Source: Albifimbria verrucaria
Lineage: Eukaryota; Ascomycota; Sordariomycetes; Hypocreales; Stachybotryaceae
Direction of reading: 5' to 3'
Assembly (NCBI GenBank): GCA_020081605.1
Contig: JAHREC010000049.1
Span: 3,596,001 to 3,660,000, forward strand
DNA length: 64,000 nt
In this document: positions 11,392 to 22,618 of the stretch, piece by piece
Numbering within the stretch: the first letter of the stretch is position 1
How the letters are laid out: the number at the start of each line of letters is the position of its first letter
Made by a program: the position numbers and the translations under genes
Notes under the pieces: generated by a model
The model's input: only the letters and a program-made list of their open reading frames with translations
Database searches by the model: none
Told to the model about the DNA's origin: nothing

Positions 11392-12436
11392 ATGGCCTTG
11401 CTAAGACAACGCATTTCTACAATGGCACTCCTACGCATTTTACCCTCAACACAGGCGCAAAGATCCTCGCCGTGGGCTTTGGAACATGGCAGGCCCCTCC
11501 AGGCCAGGTGGAAAATGCCGTCGAGGTTGCGCTCAAGAGCGGCTACAAGCACGTTGACTGCGCTGCGATTTACCGTAATGAGGCCGAGGTTGGCGAGGGA
11601 TTCGTAAGAGTGGCGTCGATAGGGCCGACATTTTCATCACAGGCAAGCTGTGGAACACCAAGCACGCGCCCGAAGATGTCGAGTCTGCCGTGGACAAGAC
11701 GTTGAAGGATTTGGGGACTGAGTATTTGGATCTGTTTCTCATGCACTGGCCAGTGTAAGTGTGATGCCGCAATTGAGGAATTTAACTAACAGATTCAGGG
11801 CATTCAAGTCGGGAGACAACTGGTTCCCGATCGACTCGGAAGGCGTCTTTGAGCTTGCCGACATCGATCCGGCCGTGACCTACTCGGCAATGGAGAAGCT
11901 TCTTGAGACCGGAAAAGTCCGGGCTATTGGCGTCTCCAATTTTACCAAGGACCGCCTAGAGGATCTGCTCTCAAAGACAAAGATCGTCCCGGCAGTCAAC
12001 CAGATTGAGGCCCACCCCTACCTGCAACAGCCCGAGCTTTTCGATTATTGCAAATCCAAGAACATCCAGGTCGCTGCGTACTCGCCGCTCGGGAACAACC
12101 AAACGGGCGAGGCGCGCACTGTCGATGACCCTCTTGTCGCAGAGCTGGCCAAGAAGCTCGACATGGACATTGGCCAGGTGCTGTACTCGTGGGGCGTCCA
12201 GCGGGGAACGGTGGTGCTGCCCAAGAGCGTGACGCCCAGCCGCATCAAGTCGAATTTGCAGGTCAAGGAGCTGCCGGGCGACGCGTTTGAACAGCTGAAC
12301 GCGTTGGAAAGGAAGAAGCGCTACAACTGGCAGACGCGATGGGGTTTGACATTTTCCAAGAGCTGGGCGAGGACGAGGTGAAGCGGGTGGCCAGGAGACG
12401 GGTCCTGAGAATTTGGAAAAGTTTGGTGTAAAATGA
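11392..12436 (+). CDS. Aldo-keto reductase (AKR2/AKR3-like)
   Basis: NADPH-dependent carbonyl reductase. Catalytic tetrad residues are visible: Asp and Tyr in [15 protein letters not shown], Lys in [10 protein letters not shown] and His in [39 protein letters not shown] and the cofactor loop [15 protein letters not shown] also match the family. An intron near 11757-11797 follows MHWPV. One-base shifts near 11412, 11606 and 12335-12380 break the frame at the start, middle and end; the expected C-terminus [11 protein letters not shown] is read in the last frame. Substrates may be glycerol/glyceraldehyde-type carbonyls; this is not provable here. I chose the ATG of MALLR at 11392. Confidence 0.85.
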
Positions 12437-12694
12437 GGCGACTTTGATTGACAAGAATAAATATGTAGATAGTAGACAACGGACAGTGGACAGGAAACAA
12501 GTGAGTTGCTATCGCTGTCACCAAAGTCGCGAGCCATCATGTGACTTCCTGATGCAACTGGCAAGGCAGCAACACCAGGCTACTCCTTGAACTTTACACC
12601 ATGCTGCTCCTTGAATCTTACACCAAACAGCCATACGTAAGTGAGTCCAACTCCAGTTCAACACAGGTGCCATGAAAACCATCACTGATCGCAA

Positions 12695-15624
12695 TTATTC
12701 ATCCCCTTCTAGACAGTCGCGTGTCTCGTACAACGCATCATCGGCGATTCTTCTTATCGCGGGCCCCCTACTACGCAATAACTCTACCACCGCCTCGTGC
12801 CCTTTCCAAGCAGCTTTCTGCAGCGCCGTCTCCCGTCCTTATTCTGAGAGTCAATAGCGGCGCCCTTATCTAGAAGCAAGTTAACCACCGCCTCGTGCCC
12901 TTTCGAAGCAGCTTTCTGTAGTGCCGTCTCCCCGTATTTATCCTCGGCATTGATAGCGGCGCCCCTATCAAGCAGTAGCTCAACCATCATTTCACGGCCG
13001 TTAGAGGCAGCTAGATGGAGCGATGTCTCGCCTGACAAATTTGTAGCATCGACACCAACACCACTATCGAGAAGCAGCTTTACGACTTCTTCATGGCCAT
13101 TCGAAGCAGCCAACTTTAATGGACTGCCTTCACTGATGATGGCGCGTCTCTTTAACAGCAGTTTAACAACTTGATCGTGTCCCATTTCGGCAGCCACATC
13201 CAGAGGCGAGTTGTCGAGATAGTTACGTTCCTCTATGTAAGCGCCTGCATCAAGCAGCAATTCCACAATTCTCACATATCCTTTGCTAGCAGCCTGGCAA
13301 AGTGGAACAAGATTTATCGACCCACTAGTATCAGCGTACCTCTCAAGCAGTAGCTTGACAAGTGCCTCATCACCGTTTGAGATGGCCAAATACAGCGCCG
13401 TGTAGCCAAGCTTATCTGGAGTATGGCTATAGGTGCCTTTATCGAGAAGCAGTTTAGCAACCCTTTGTGGCCCTGCTTGACGGCTGCATTCAACGGTATT
13501 GTACCAGCTGCGTACGCGGCGTCAATGGCGCGTATTCCTTCTCCGAGGTAGTGGCGGTTATGGATAGCGGCACCCCTGTCTAAGAGTAACGCAACTACTG
13601 GCTCATGGCCATTCAAAGCAGCCCAGAAAAGCGGCGATTGGTCATCGCGACTTACGCTGTTGATGTCAGCGCCACGGTTGAGCAATAGTTCCACGACCGC
13701 TTCATGGCCCTCTCTAGCAGCTATGTGCAGCGGTAACTGACCATCTTGGTCTGCAGTACCCATGTTAGCGCCCCTGTCAAGAAGCAGCTGTACCATAGCC
13801 TGCCGGCCTCTGTTGGCGACGACATGTAGTGGTGTCTGTCCATTTCGATTGGTGGCATTGACAGCAGTGCCGTTATCGAGAAGCAGCTTCACCACTGCGT
13901 CGTGGCCCTCCTCAGCAGCCCATTCAAGGGGTGTCTGCCCGTAACTCTCGTAGTTTTCTTCTAGGAGGGTAGCCTTGCCAGTTTCAAGGATACCACTCAT
14001 CATTTGGAGCACTTCCTTGCCCGCTTTGTTAGCAGGGTGGTGGCCTGAAGCAACATCCTCCACATCCCTTAGAGCCATTCCCGTTTTGCAAGCCTCCAGC
14101 GCATGTCGTAGAGCGATACCAGATCTTTGAGATAAATTCATAGCGGCAAGGGAAATTCCAAACTCCCATAATCGAATGGCTTTGCCCAGGTGATCTTGGT
14201 ACAGGCACCCTGTCCTTGAACATTTGACCCTCGGCTATTTAGACCATAATCGCGACCTGTCCTTGAATATGCCCCCAGTCCCAGATGAGGAGCAACTGAT
14301 TTGGAAAAGTCTTGATATTTTTGTCCACTCTGGCTGATTGCCTGCCAAGGAGGCCGCAATCATGATTACCGTAAAAAGCCTTGGTTGGGCCTGATGATTG
14401 TAGGGCTGAGTGCGCCCTCTAGATGACACACAGCATCTCCTACCTGAACAGGTTTCGCTGATACATGCAAGGTGCAGCGAAGGCTTTCACCTTCTGCCGC
14501 TTTATAGTGTAATGACTTTTGCCAAGTAATTTCCAGATGCTGTCTGTCATCCCAGGTGGAGTCCGTTTCAACAGAAGATACAACACCTAGCATGTAGCCC
14601 TTGCCCTCGATCATCGCCACATCGGTGTCGTCCCAGGTGCTAACAGACATCTGACCAGGGAGAGCGAGCTTGACACACTTGTGGAAGACATCAGTCCATT
14701 TGGCGTTGTAATCGATGTTTAACCCTGAAGCAATAGGGTCATCCGAGCTCATTCCGATGAGGGCATAGATCCTGTCGAGTGGGTCGGTGGCCTTGCGAGT
14801 ATGATACATGTCTACAAGCTCACCTAATGGACGTATGTTTAGAGAAAACCTACCTGTTTCATTCGATTGGTAGCGAGGTCTGAAAATTGCGCCTCGTATA
14901 AGGTAGGCCATCGAGGGATTATGCCACCAAGGCTTGGATTAGTTTGGTATGACAGCTTCAGCATGTTCAGACTTGAACAGAATACATGGCCATTTATTTC
15001 TTGCGAACCGCACTTGATGAGGATATGCCGAGCCGCAGCAACCTCTTGTAGGACCTGGGTGCATTGTTACTAAGTTGTATGCTTGCCTGACGCCGGTCTT
15101 ACCCAAACACGCTCAAACCAAGGGCGCTCCAGTAGTTTAACAATCATCTGCTGATCTGATTCACTCATCGAAGAGGGAGTGTGCTGCTCTTCGGCTGTTT
15201 TGCTTATCAATTCAAGGGCTTGGCTGCTCTTGTCTGCCTCGTCTCCAAGCCATACAATTACACGGCTTGCCTTGGCGTAGATTTTAGTCATGGACTGAAC
15301 ATGCTGTGATTTTTCGTCATTATCATTTTGGTTAATGCAAATAGCATCTATCCAAATGATTCGTTCCAGAAAACGATCTCGAAGTTGTGACAGCGCGGCG
15401 TATAAGTTGTCCCTGACGGGCAGTTTGTGGTTATCCACGTATATGTGCCGTCCATTGCTGATAGGCCCCCACGCATATGACAAGGCATCGTACGCATGGC
15501 TGTTTCCCGAGTTTAACAGAGCGCAGGTGAATAACTGACATTGTATTCCTTGTTGGTTGTCGGAGGGAGGTAGGATTCGGAGTAGGCGTATGCTGCCCTC
15601 TGGCAACGACTTGTACAAGGACAT
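12695..15624 (-). CDS. HET-domain protein with C-terminal ankyrin repeats
   Basis: The N-terminal half is a heterokaryon-incompatibility (HET) domain: AYDALSYAWGP, VRDNLYAALSQLRD, IIWIDAICINQND, MTKIYAKASRVIVWLGD, WFERVWVLQEVAAA (across an intron near 15062-15108) and DPLDRIYALIGM. A middle region (VGDAVCHLEGALSPTIIRP, LLLIWDW) leads to at least twelve ankyrin repeats of the form GHEAVVKLLLDNGAAVN-ATNRNGQTPLH. The end is LYETRDCLEGDE. HET proteins trigger cell death after fusion of incompatible hyphae, and the ankyrin array would sense a partner; both are family knowledge. Frame breaks near 14380, 14280, 14155, 13460 and 12830 are one-base. Intact length would be about 950 residues. Confidence 0.85.
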
Positions 15625-15826
15625 GGTACAAGCTAGAGATGGGGATATTAAAATAAGCGTGATTAAAGGCGGTTGCAATACAATAATTCAGGCGAAGGCA
15701 AAGAGGGGCTTAGCCACCTGTTTGACAACGTAATCACAATCAGGCTGCATCAGCCCCGCTGCCCCCATGAGGTGGTCCATTGCACTCAAGGCTCATGACA
15801 ATGTCCAAGCAACAAAAACTACCTAG

Positions 15827-15985
15827 GTAGTCAATACGGGAACGTGAGCTCTTCCCGTAGGGGCGAGAAAAGTGGAAAGCCCAATGGGCCCGAGCAAATG
15901 CCTCCGGCGGCGATTGCATCGAGCCGGCCTCGCTACGCTCGATATCACGATTATCAGGGCTTGAGGCAGCCATCTTCAGGGCCCT
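15827..15985 (-). repeat. Helitron-like 3' end repeat, copy 1
   Basis: Read on the minus strand, this is an imperfect copy of 44858-45070. It includes a coding-like stretch around RDIERSEAGSMQSPPEAF and ends in a hairpin with 8-bp arms TACGGGAA/TTCCCGTA followed by TTGACTAC. The hairpin just before CTRR-like bases recalls Helitron 3' termini, though here the end reads CTAC. Confidence 0.5.
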
Positions 15986-16381
15986 AGATAGGCCTACATC
16001 TCATTATTCTCTCAACAAAAGATAAATAGGAAGCTGCCCTGAGTATGTTTCCACAGAGTTGCCTAATTAGTGAGATATTCGCTATTTTAACGACCAGTAT
16101 AGTTGGCGGGGACAGACCGGGACTAAATATGATGTATCTGTGCAGGTAGCAAATGATGCGAAGAACGATGTGAGAATGAAAGAGAATAGGTATGCAAAAG
16201 AGAAATATATGCAATCACTATGATTAAATGTTATCCGACCATTAAGATGCATGTTTTTTGTTCTTGATTCTTTACTTCTTTACTATGTGTCATGTTGTAT
16301 CAATAAGGTAAGCAATGCTAGCAATGAAATAGAGCAGGTGCAACTGCCTGTTCTCCACCCAATCATCTACATACCCCAACT
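15986..16381. other. AT-rich spacer
   Basis: No gene is seen between the repeat copy and the 3' end of the NRPS-like gene. Confidence 0.5.
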
Positions 16382-19300
16382 TCATGTCTGCCGTCTTAAA
16401 TCTTCCAACCTCGACTTCACCTCTTCAATCACATCTTGCTGACTCTTCTCTGCATCAACAGGAAACACATCCGTCTCATCCTGGCTTGCCCCTCGTATAC
16501 CGCCAACTGACTCTCAACCATGGCTGCGTCCATATAGTGGCCCTTTCTTTGTTGTAGCCTCTCCACAAGAACATCGCGATCAGCCTGCAGATCCACAAAG
16601 AGAGTGCTGACGCCTTGTTGAGCCAACGCTTCTCGAATCTGTGTCCGGTACGTCGTCTTCAATGCGGAGCAGCTTACCACAACAGAATCATATCCTAGCT
16701 CCAGCAACGCCTCGCTTGCGTGGGCACAAACGCGCTTGAGCCAGCCCGCGCGGTCCTCGTCCGACAATCCAGTCTGCGCCCGCATCTTGTCGACGGCAGC
16801 TCGTGTATGCAGCGAATCGCCTTCGATGAATGGTACGCCCAGCCATGACGAAACTGCAGCTCCTACGGTGGACTTTCCTGTGCCGCAGGGACCTGCAACA
16901 ACAACTGCCGTCCTGTTCTTGGTGAGTGTAGGCTTCCAGTGGTTGCGCATGAAATAGTTGACGAAATTGTTCACCAGGGTCTGGTCAAGCACAGGCGCAC
17001 CAGCGAGAGCTGCAGACAAAGAGCATGCAGTGTCCGTGGCAAACGCCTTTGAAGCAGCCAACTCGTCCTTGTCATACTTTGATGCAAAGAAATCCACCAA
17101 CTTGATCGGAGGATTCGCCACGGGGTCAGGGTTTGACGCACGCAGCCGCTTGATCCACTCCTTGGGCTCAACCCCTCAAACGAAAGTCCGGCAGCGCGGA
17201 GAGCCGGCAACAAATCGTCTGTCCAGCTAAACATTCGTGGGTTGGTCACGTTGGTAAACACGCTGCCTGTATCCGATACGGAAATGTCAACAACGGCCTC
17301 GGCCACAGTGTCTACCGGAAGCCAAGACGGTGTCTCGCTGAGCCGGGGCAACGCCTCAACGGTCACGGCCGTCTGCATCATCATCGGGACGGCCTCTTGC
17401 GCGTTCCACACGCCGTGTTTCGTATCGCCAACGATTTGTCCTACTCGCAGCACTCGTGTCGTCACGCCCTGTTCCGCGGCCCTGGCGCACACATGTTCGG
17501 CCACCGACTTTGACTGAGCGTAACCCATGCCTTGAGCCCACTCAAGTGGAGGAACAGACTCGGGAACAGGAAGGGTAGTCGCTCGGGAACAGGTGCTGAC
17601 TGAGGAGCAAAGTTCATTGTCGCGGGATGCGACGAGCGGCAAAGCGAAATCAGGTTTGTGACACCCGCAATGTTGCTCTCAAAGCTGGAGAGCTGCATAT
17701 TGAAGTTGACAGACCAGGCACAGTGAATGACCGAGCGAAGGTCCCGGCTGACGCTTTGGTATTCTGCATCACCCAGGCCGAGCTTTGCGTCTGCCAAATC
17801 TGAAGGTAGCGCAATAATCTTTCGTCTAGCCGCCAAGGAAAGAGTGTGGTAGATGCGACGCTGCACAAGAGAATTTTTGACCCGATCATGGGCTTGTCGA
17901 GCGTTCGCTGCACGCACAAGACAGTAGATTTTGACAATGGTTGGATCGGCAGCCAGCTTCACCACGACGTGAGCTCCCAAAGAACCCGTCGCACCAGTCA
18001 CCACCTATACCGTTAGCCCCAGTACACTATCAGGCTGAGAAACTTACAATTGAAGAGCCTCGATTGGCAGGCGTGACGGAATATTTCTCAATCAGCCCCT
18101 TCATGTCATGTTCCACCGCCACTTCCTCTGCCTTTTGGCCAAGTCTCAGTCCGATCAAGTGCTTGCTGAGCCTGTCGATGGAGGGATGCTCAAACACGAC
18201 GTTTTGGCCGAGTTTCGCACCGATATACACAGTTTTGAGAATTTCGCTTCGTACCTGAATGGCCTGCAGTGAGTCCAGGCCCAGTTGGAAGAAATCGGTG
18301 TCTTCCTCGACGTCTGCGCCAAGAGTACCCGACATGACATCTTTGAGGAATTTCTTCAGTTCTGGCTCCTCAAAGTGCTTCAAGTCGCCTGAGCTAGTCT
18401 CTGCCGCGTCGTAGGTTTCCTCAATTTCTCTCGCAAACGTCTTGTAGAAAGCTTGGCGAATTATGCTTCCTTTGTCTGTACGTGGATATGCGCAGTCTGT
18501 CGGCAGCAGACGAATCATGCTCTTGGAAATTTTTGCAAAGGCATCCGCTGACGAATTGGTAGTTTCTACAACTGGCCAAATAATGTCCAAAATTTCTTCC
18601 TGCGTTTTTGATGCTAGGGCTGGCGAGGGAACCACAAGAATGCCAAGGTATGGCCGGCCAGCGCCAAATATGACGGCCTCTGCTACGTTCTTGTTGGATC
18701 GAATGGTCCCTTCGGCCGCAACAGGATTGAACTTTTCGCCATTGACCAAAACAATTGTGTCGTCCAGGCGGGCAATGTACTTCCACGCCCTTGGAATGGT
18801 CGGATGTGGTTCAAACAAATCTTTTGTTGCGTACGAGCCGTCTGGTTGATTGGACTGCACCTTTGCCGGCCAACCGTCCATGACGCAGCACTCGTACAAG
18901 TTGGGGCCCCGTGGGATCCATTTCAAAAGGGAGATAGCTTTTCGTGCTCGCGGACGTAGTTCCATACCTTGTCTCCTTGCGGCCGAAACGAAGTCATTAA
19001 TTGACCGACCTCGGTGCTGCTAATGTCAGCTTAGTCTTTCAAGGCAGCGAAACACTTACGCTCCGTAGTGGCCGACTAGATTGACCCCATTCTCGACAAG
19101 GGTATTTCCTAGATCATCTGGACAGGCGGACCCGCCGTACATGACGACTTTGAGTTGCCGAAGGATGTCGATGCCCTCGTCCGTTTCCGACAACAGTTTG
19201 AGAGCATACGGAACGCCGTAGAAGATTTCAAACTGATTCTCCCGCATGATTTTGGTCAAGTAGTCTCGAGTCAATGGGAGATTGGCATTGTACAGGTGAA

Positions 19301-20119
19301 TCGGCTTCCTCGCGTATATGGCGCGAAACAAGTTGCAGATGCCATGGTTGTGGAACAAAGGAAGTGTGATGAAGGCCCTCATGTTCATGCTGACTGCATA
19401 GTTGGGTAGGCAAGATTTGTGGGTTTGGTAGATGGGTTTGGGAAGACCCGTGGACCCTAACACGTTAGATCACCGAAGCGAAACCGACGGGAGAGACTTA
19501 CCACTGGAGTGAATGATAAAGGCAACGTTGTTTGTCTCGACTTCAGGGTCCAGCCCATCAATTCGAGTGTCGCCATGGGCATCAATCGGAAACTCAAAAA
19601 CATCTCTCGCTGCGATGGGGAGGATTTCTACCGCAACATTCTCTTGCACCTTGGTTGCCGTTTCAAGAAACTTTTCATCCACGACAAGCGCAGAGGCTCC
19701 AGTGACATTCAGTAGGGACTCAATGGCGACTTGGGGAATTCTTGTTGACACCAGAAGAACTGTGTGACCAAGTTTGCTCAGAGCCAGCATGGTGATGAGA
19801 TACTCCAGGTTGGACGGTCCTAGCAGAGCCACGACTGCCGGCTTCTCGGCCGAGCTCTTTCTGACCGGAAGTTGAGTTTCATAGTGCTTTGCAACTCTCC
19901 ATGCAAATACATCAAGTTGGCGCAGGGTGTAATCCTGAAATGTGGTGCCGGACGACGGATACGACACAGCGTGGTCGTGGGGTGCAACAGCGCACGTCGC
20001 CGGATCAATGCATCGACTGTGCGCAAGGACGAGTCGTCATCTTTTGGCGGAGGCTTTGAGAGTTGGACGACCTGAGTCCGATTCTCGAGGTGGCTTGGAA
20101 CGTAGACAGAGGCAGGCAT
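16382..20119 (-). CDS. NRPS-like A-T-R reductase fused to a gluconokinase-like kinase
   Basis: An enzyme of about 1190 residues. Adenylation domain (~20-520): FIIHSSGSTGLPKPI across an intron (19457-19501), NLVGHYGATEVGQL, RLDDTIVLVNGEKFNP, PRTDKGSIIRQAF. Carrier domain: DFFQLGLDSLQAIQVRSEI (Ser for phosphopantetheine). Thioester-reductase: VVTGATGSLGAHVVVKLA, CLVRAANARQAHDRV, and YAQSK with catalytic Tyr/Lys. The reductase tail (KLVDFFASKYD...VNNFVNYFMRNHW) runs in one open frame into a kinase: GPCGTGKSTVGAAVSSWLG (P-loop), FIEGDSLHTRAAVDKMRAQ, DEDRAGWLKRV, VVSCSALKTTYR, QRKGHYMDAAMVESQ. These are gluconokinase hallmarks. A-T-R enzymes activate an acid and release it as aldehyde or alcohol; phosphorylation of product or substrate by the kinase is inference. 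Frame breaks near 19940, 18945, 17570, 17175 and 16480 are one-base. It is divergent from the permease. Confidence 0.85.
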
Positions 20120-20336
20120 TGTGACTGCACTGACAATGGCTAACGAAAACAGCAAATAACAATTACAGCGGATCAGTTCATTATAAGTAGGTGATAACCA
20201 AGGAAGGGTTGTATGTGCTGAAGCGGCTCGGATAACATTCGCAATATATCCGAATGATACTCGAAACTAATTCAAACACTATTCGAGGCATCTTCCGAAA
20301 TGATTCGTCATGCTGAATCCGCTCGTGCGTCCGTCG

Positions 20337-20389
20337 GCGGATATCTTCAAATCCGCGATATCGTCATGGCACCAAATCCGTCGACGGAT
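20337..20389. promoter_or_regulatory. Two CGGAT/ATCCG palindromes in the divergent promoter
   Basis: GCGGAT-N8-ATCCGC lies at 20337-20356 and the perfect palindrome ATCCGTCGACGGAT at 20376-20389, followed by AAAAATCC. They sit in the 466-bp region between the NRPS-like/kinase gene (minus) and the permease gene (plus). Inverted CGG/CCG elements fit a Zn2Cys6 regulator, and one is encoded at 22619-24610. Confidence 0.55.
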
Positions 20390-20585
20390 AAAAATCCACA
20401 AGCGCGAATGTGGGTCTTCCCCAGATTCCCTCCGCACTGGGGAAAAGATCGCTAACATCAGACCGGGGTCACATCAGGTCTGGATCTCATGGCAGGTATA
20501 TAACGTTCGGGTGCCCGCGAGGCAATCAGCATCAGACAGGTCTTAAGGCATTTGACAGACACAAGGCCTCGAGCATACCTACAAC

Positions 20586-22215
20586 ATGGCCTCCAACGGA
20601 TCTTACGACAAGCCCGACATTGTCATGGTTGACGATCGCGACATGGCTCATGATGATCACGAAAAGGCACCTGTCGTGCACACCATCGACAACATGCGTG
20701 TGCTCGGGCTGAGCGAAGAGGATGCCGAGTTTTACAACAGCTACACTCCGGAAATGCGCAAGCGCGTCATTAGAAAGGTTGGTTCGCCGCCCAACTCGTG
20801 AATTATGCGGACTGGTTATGCTGACTGGTTAGGTCGACGTACGATTGGTGCCGATGCTGGCGGTTCTGTACCTCATCTCGCATCTCGACCGAGCAAACAT
20901 TGGCAATGCCAAGATTGAGGGTCTTGCCAAGGATCTCAACCTTGTGGGCAACCAGTGGAACATTGTTCTTTCCCTTTTCTTCATCCCCTACGTTCTCCTG
21001 GAAATTCCCAGCAACATGCTCCTGAAAAAGTTTAAGCGTCCCTCTGTCTATCTTGGCATCCTCGTCACGATTTGGGGCATTATCATGACTATGCATGGTG
21101 TTGTCAAGAACTTTGGTGAGCTACTCGCCGTCCGCATCCTCTTGGGCGCTTTCGAAGCGGGTTTTTATCCAGGAGCCGTGTATCTCTGCACGTTCTGGTA
21201 CATGCCCAAAGATCTAGCCAGTCGCATTGCCTGGTTCTACTGCACCAGCGCTTTGTCAGGCGCCTTTTCCGGTCTTCTCGCAGCGGCCATTGCGCAGATG
21301 GATGGAGTTGGCGGCTACGAAGGCTGGAGATGGATTTTCTTGCTTGAAGGCATAGTCACAGTCATCCTCGGGATCGCCTCGTTCTTTTTGCTCATTGACT
21401 CGCCTTCGCTATCCGGTCGCTGGCTCTCACCCGAGGAGATTCGGTTCCTTGAGCTCCAGCATTTTATAAAGCAGGGTGGTAAATTCAGTGAGGAAAAGGG
21501 CGAAAAGTTTAGCTGGTACGACTTTAAGATGGTCGTCACCAACTGGCGACTGTACATGCAGGCGTACATTCTTATGTGCATCTCGGCGTGTTCCTACGGC
21601 ACCAAGTTTACGCTCCCTCGATTGTGCGAGGCATGGGTTTCCAGAACACGGCGGCTCAGTTGCTGACTGTTCCGGCTTATGTGGCGGGTGCGTTGTCGGC
21701 CGTGTTCTTTGCTCGCCTGTCGGACAAGTACTACTGGCGATTCCTGTTTGTGGCCGCGCCGTTGGCCCTCATTGCGATTGGATACTCCATCATCATGTCT
21801 TTCAAGGGAGATCTTTCTGGCAGCCATATCGGGCCGGGCTACTTTGCAATCGTGCTCACCACCATGGGTATTTATCCCGTGCAGCCTGCAGGAAGCAGTT
21901 GGGCGGCAAACAATCTGGCTCCTCCAACCGTCGAGCCATTGGCGTAGCTTTCAACATTTGCATTGGCAACATTGGTGGAGTCGTCGGCAGCTACATGTAT
22001 CTGGATCGGGAGGCCCCAACGTACTGGACGGGTTATGGTCTGTCGCTGGCTTTTGGGGCTAGCGGACTGATTGTCTCTTGTTTGCTGGAGCTCAGCTATA
22101 AGTGGGGAACGCGCGCAAGGCCAAGATTGACGAGGACGATGTGCGGGCGACTTATACTGATGCGGAGCTGATGAAGCTGGGCGACAAATCGCCTCTGTTC
22201 AAGTACACGCTATGA
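20586..22215 (+). CDS. MFS transporter, anion:cation symporter (Dal5/Tna1-like) family
   Basis: The cytosolic N-terminus contains LGLSEEDAEFYNSYTPEM. After the intron at 20778-20832 the membrane part starts RLVPMLAVLYLISHLDRANIGNAKI, the characteristic first helix and motif of the allantoate/nicotinate/pantothenate permease family. FFIPYVLLEIPSNM, GAFEAGFYPGAVYL, GWRWIFLLEGIVTVILG and AYVAGALSAVFFARLSDKYYWR follow. It ends ARKAKIDEDDVRATYTDAEL... FKYTL. These carriers move small organic anions (vitamins, ureides, sugar acids) with protons; uptake or export of the cluster's carboxylate is a reasonable inference. One-base breaks near 21610, 21925 and 22115 split the frame. It shares a promoter region with the NRPS-like gene. 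Confidence 0.85.
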
Positions 22216-22295
22216 TGCAACCAGCCTTGGTTCATAGTTTGGAGTCGGGGAATAAGCGTAGTCGATGTTTGATTGAAAATTGTCAAATTATACTA

Positions 22296-22490
22296 GTAAA
22301 TTAAGAATTTTCTTTGTAAATTAATCCATTTCTCTCAGCATTATTGTGGTAAATTAATCCATTTTTCTAAGAATTATTGTCCTAAAATATTCCATTTCAC
22401 TGAGAGTTATTGTAGTAAATATTCCATTTCTCAGGAAATTGTCGTGGTAAATCATGCGAGTTTTCTTAGAATGAACATCGTGAAATGTAA
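22296..22490. repeat. Degenerate ~33-bp AT-rich tandem repeat
   Basis: About five to six units of the form GTAAATTAATCCATTTCTC...ATTATTGTG follow each other, with decay toward both ends. It lies between the permease and the regulator. No coding potential is seen. Confidence 0.7.
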
Positions 22491-22618
22491 GAATATACGC
22501 TGCTAAGTTAGTTGTCCTCAATGCAGATTAGTGCTGTGTTGCTCTTTCCAGGGCTGCTTCCCCGCAAACCTTTTCCGCACTTTGCTTTTCCATCTTATCC
22601 GTCACCGTCACCGTCACC

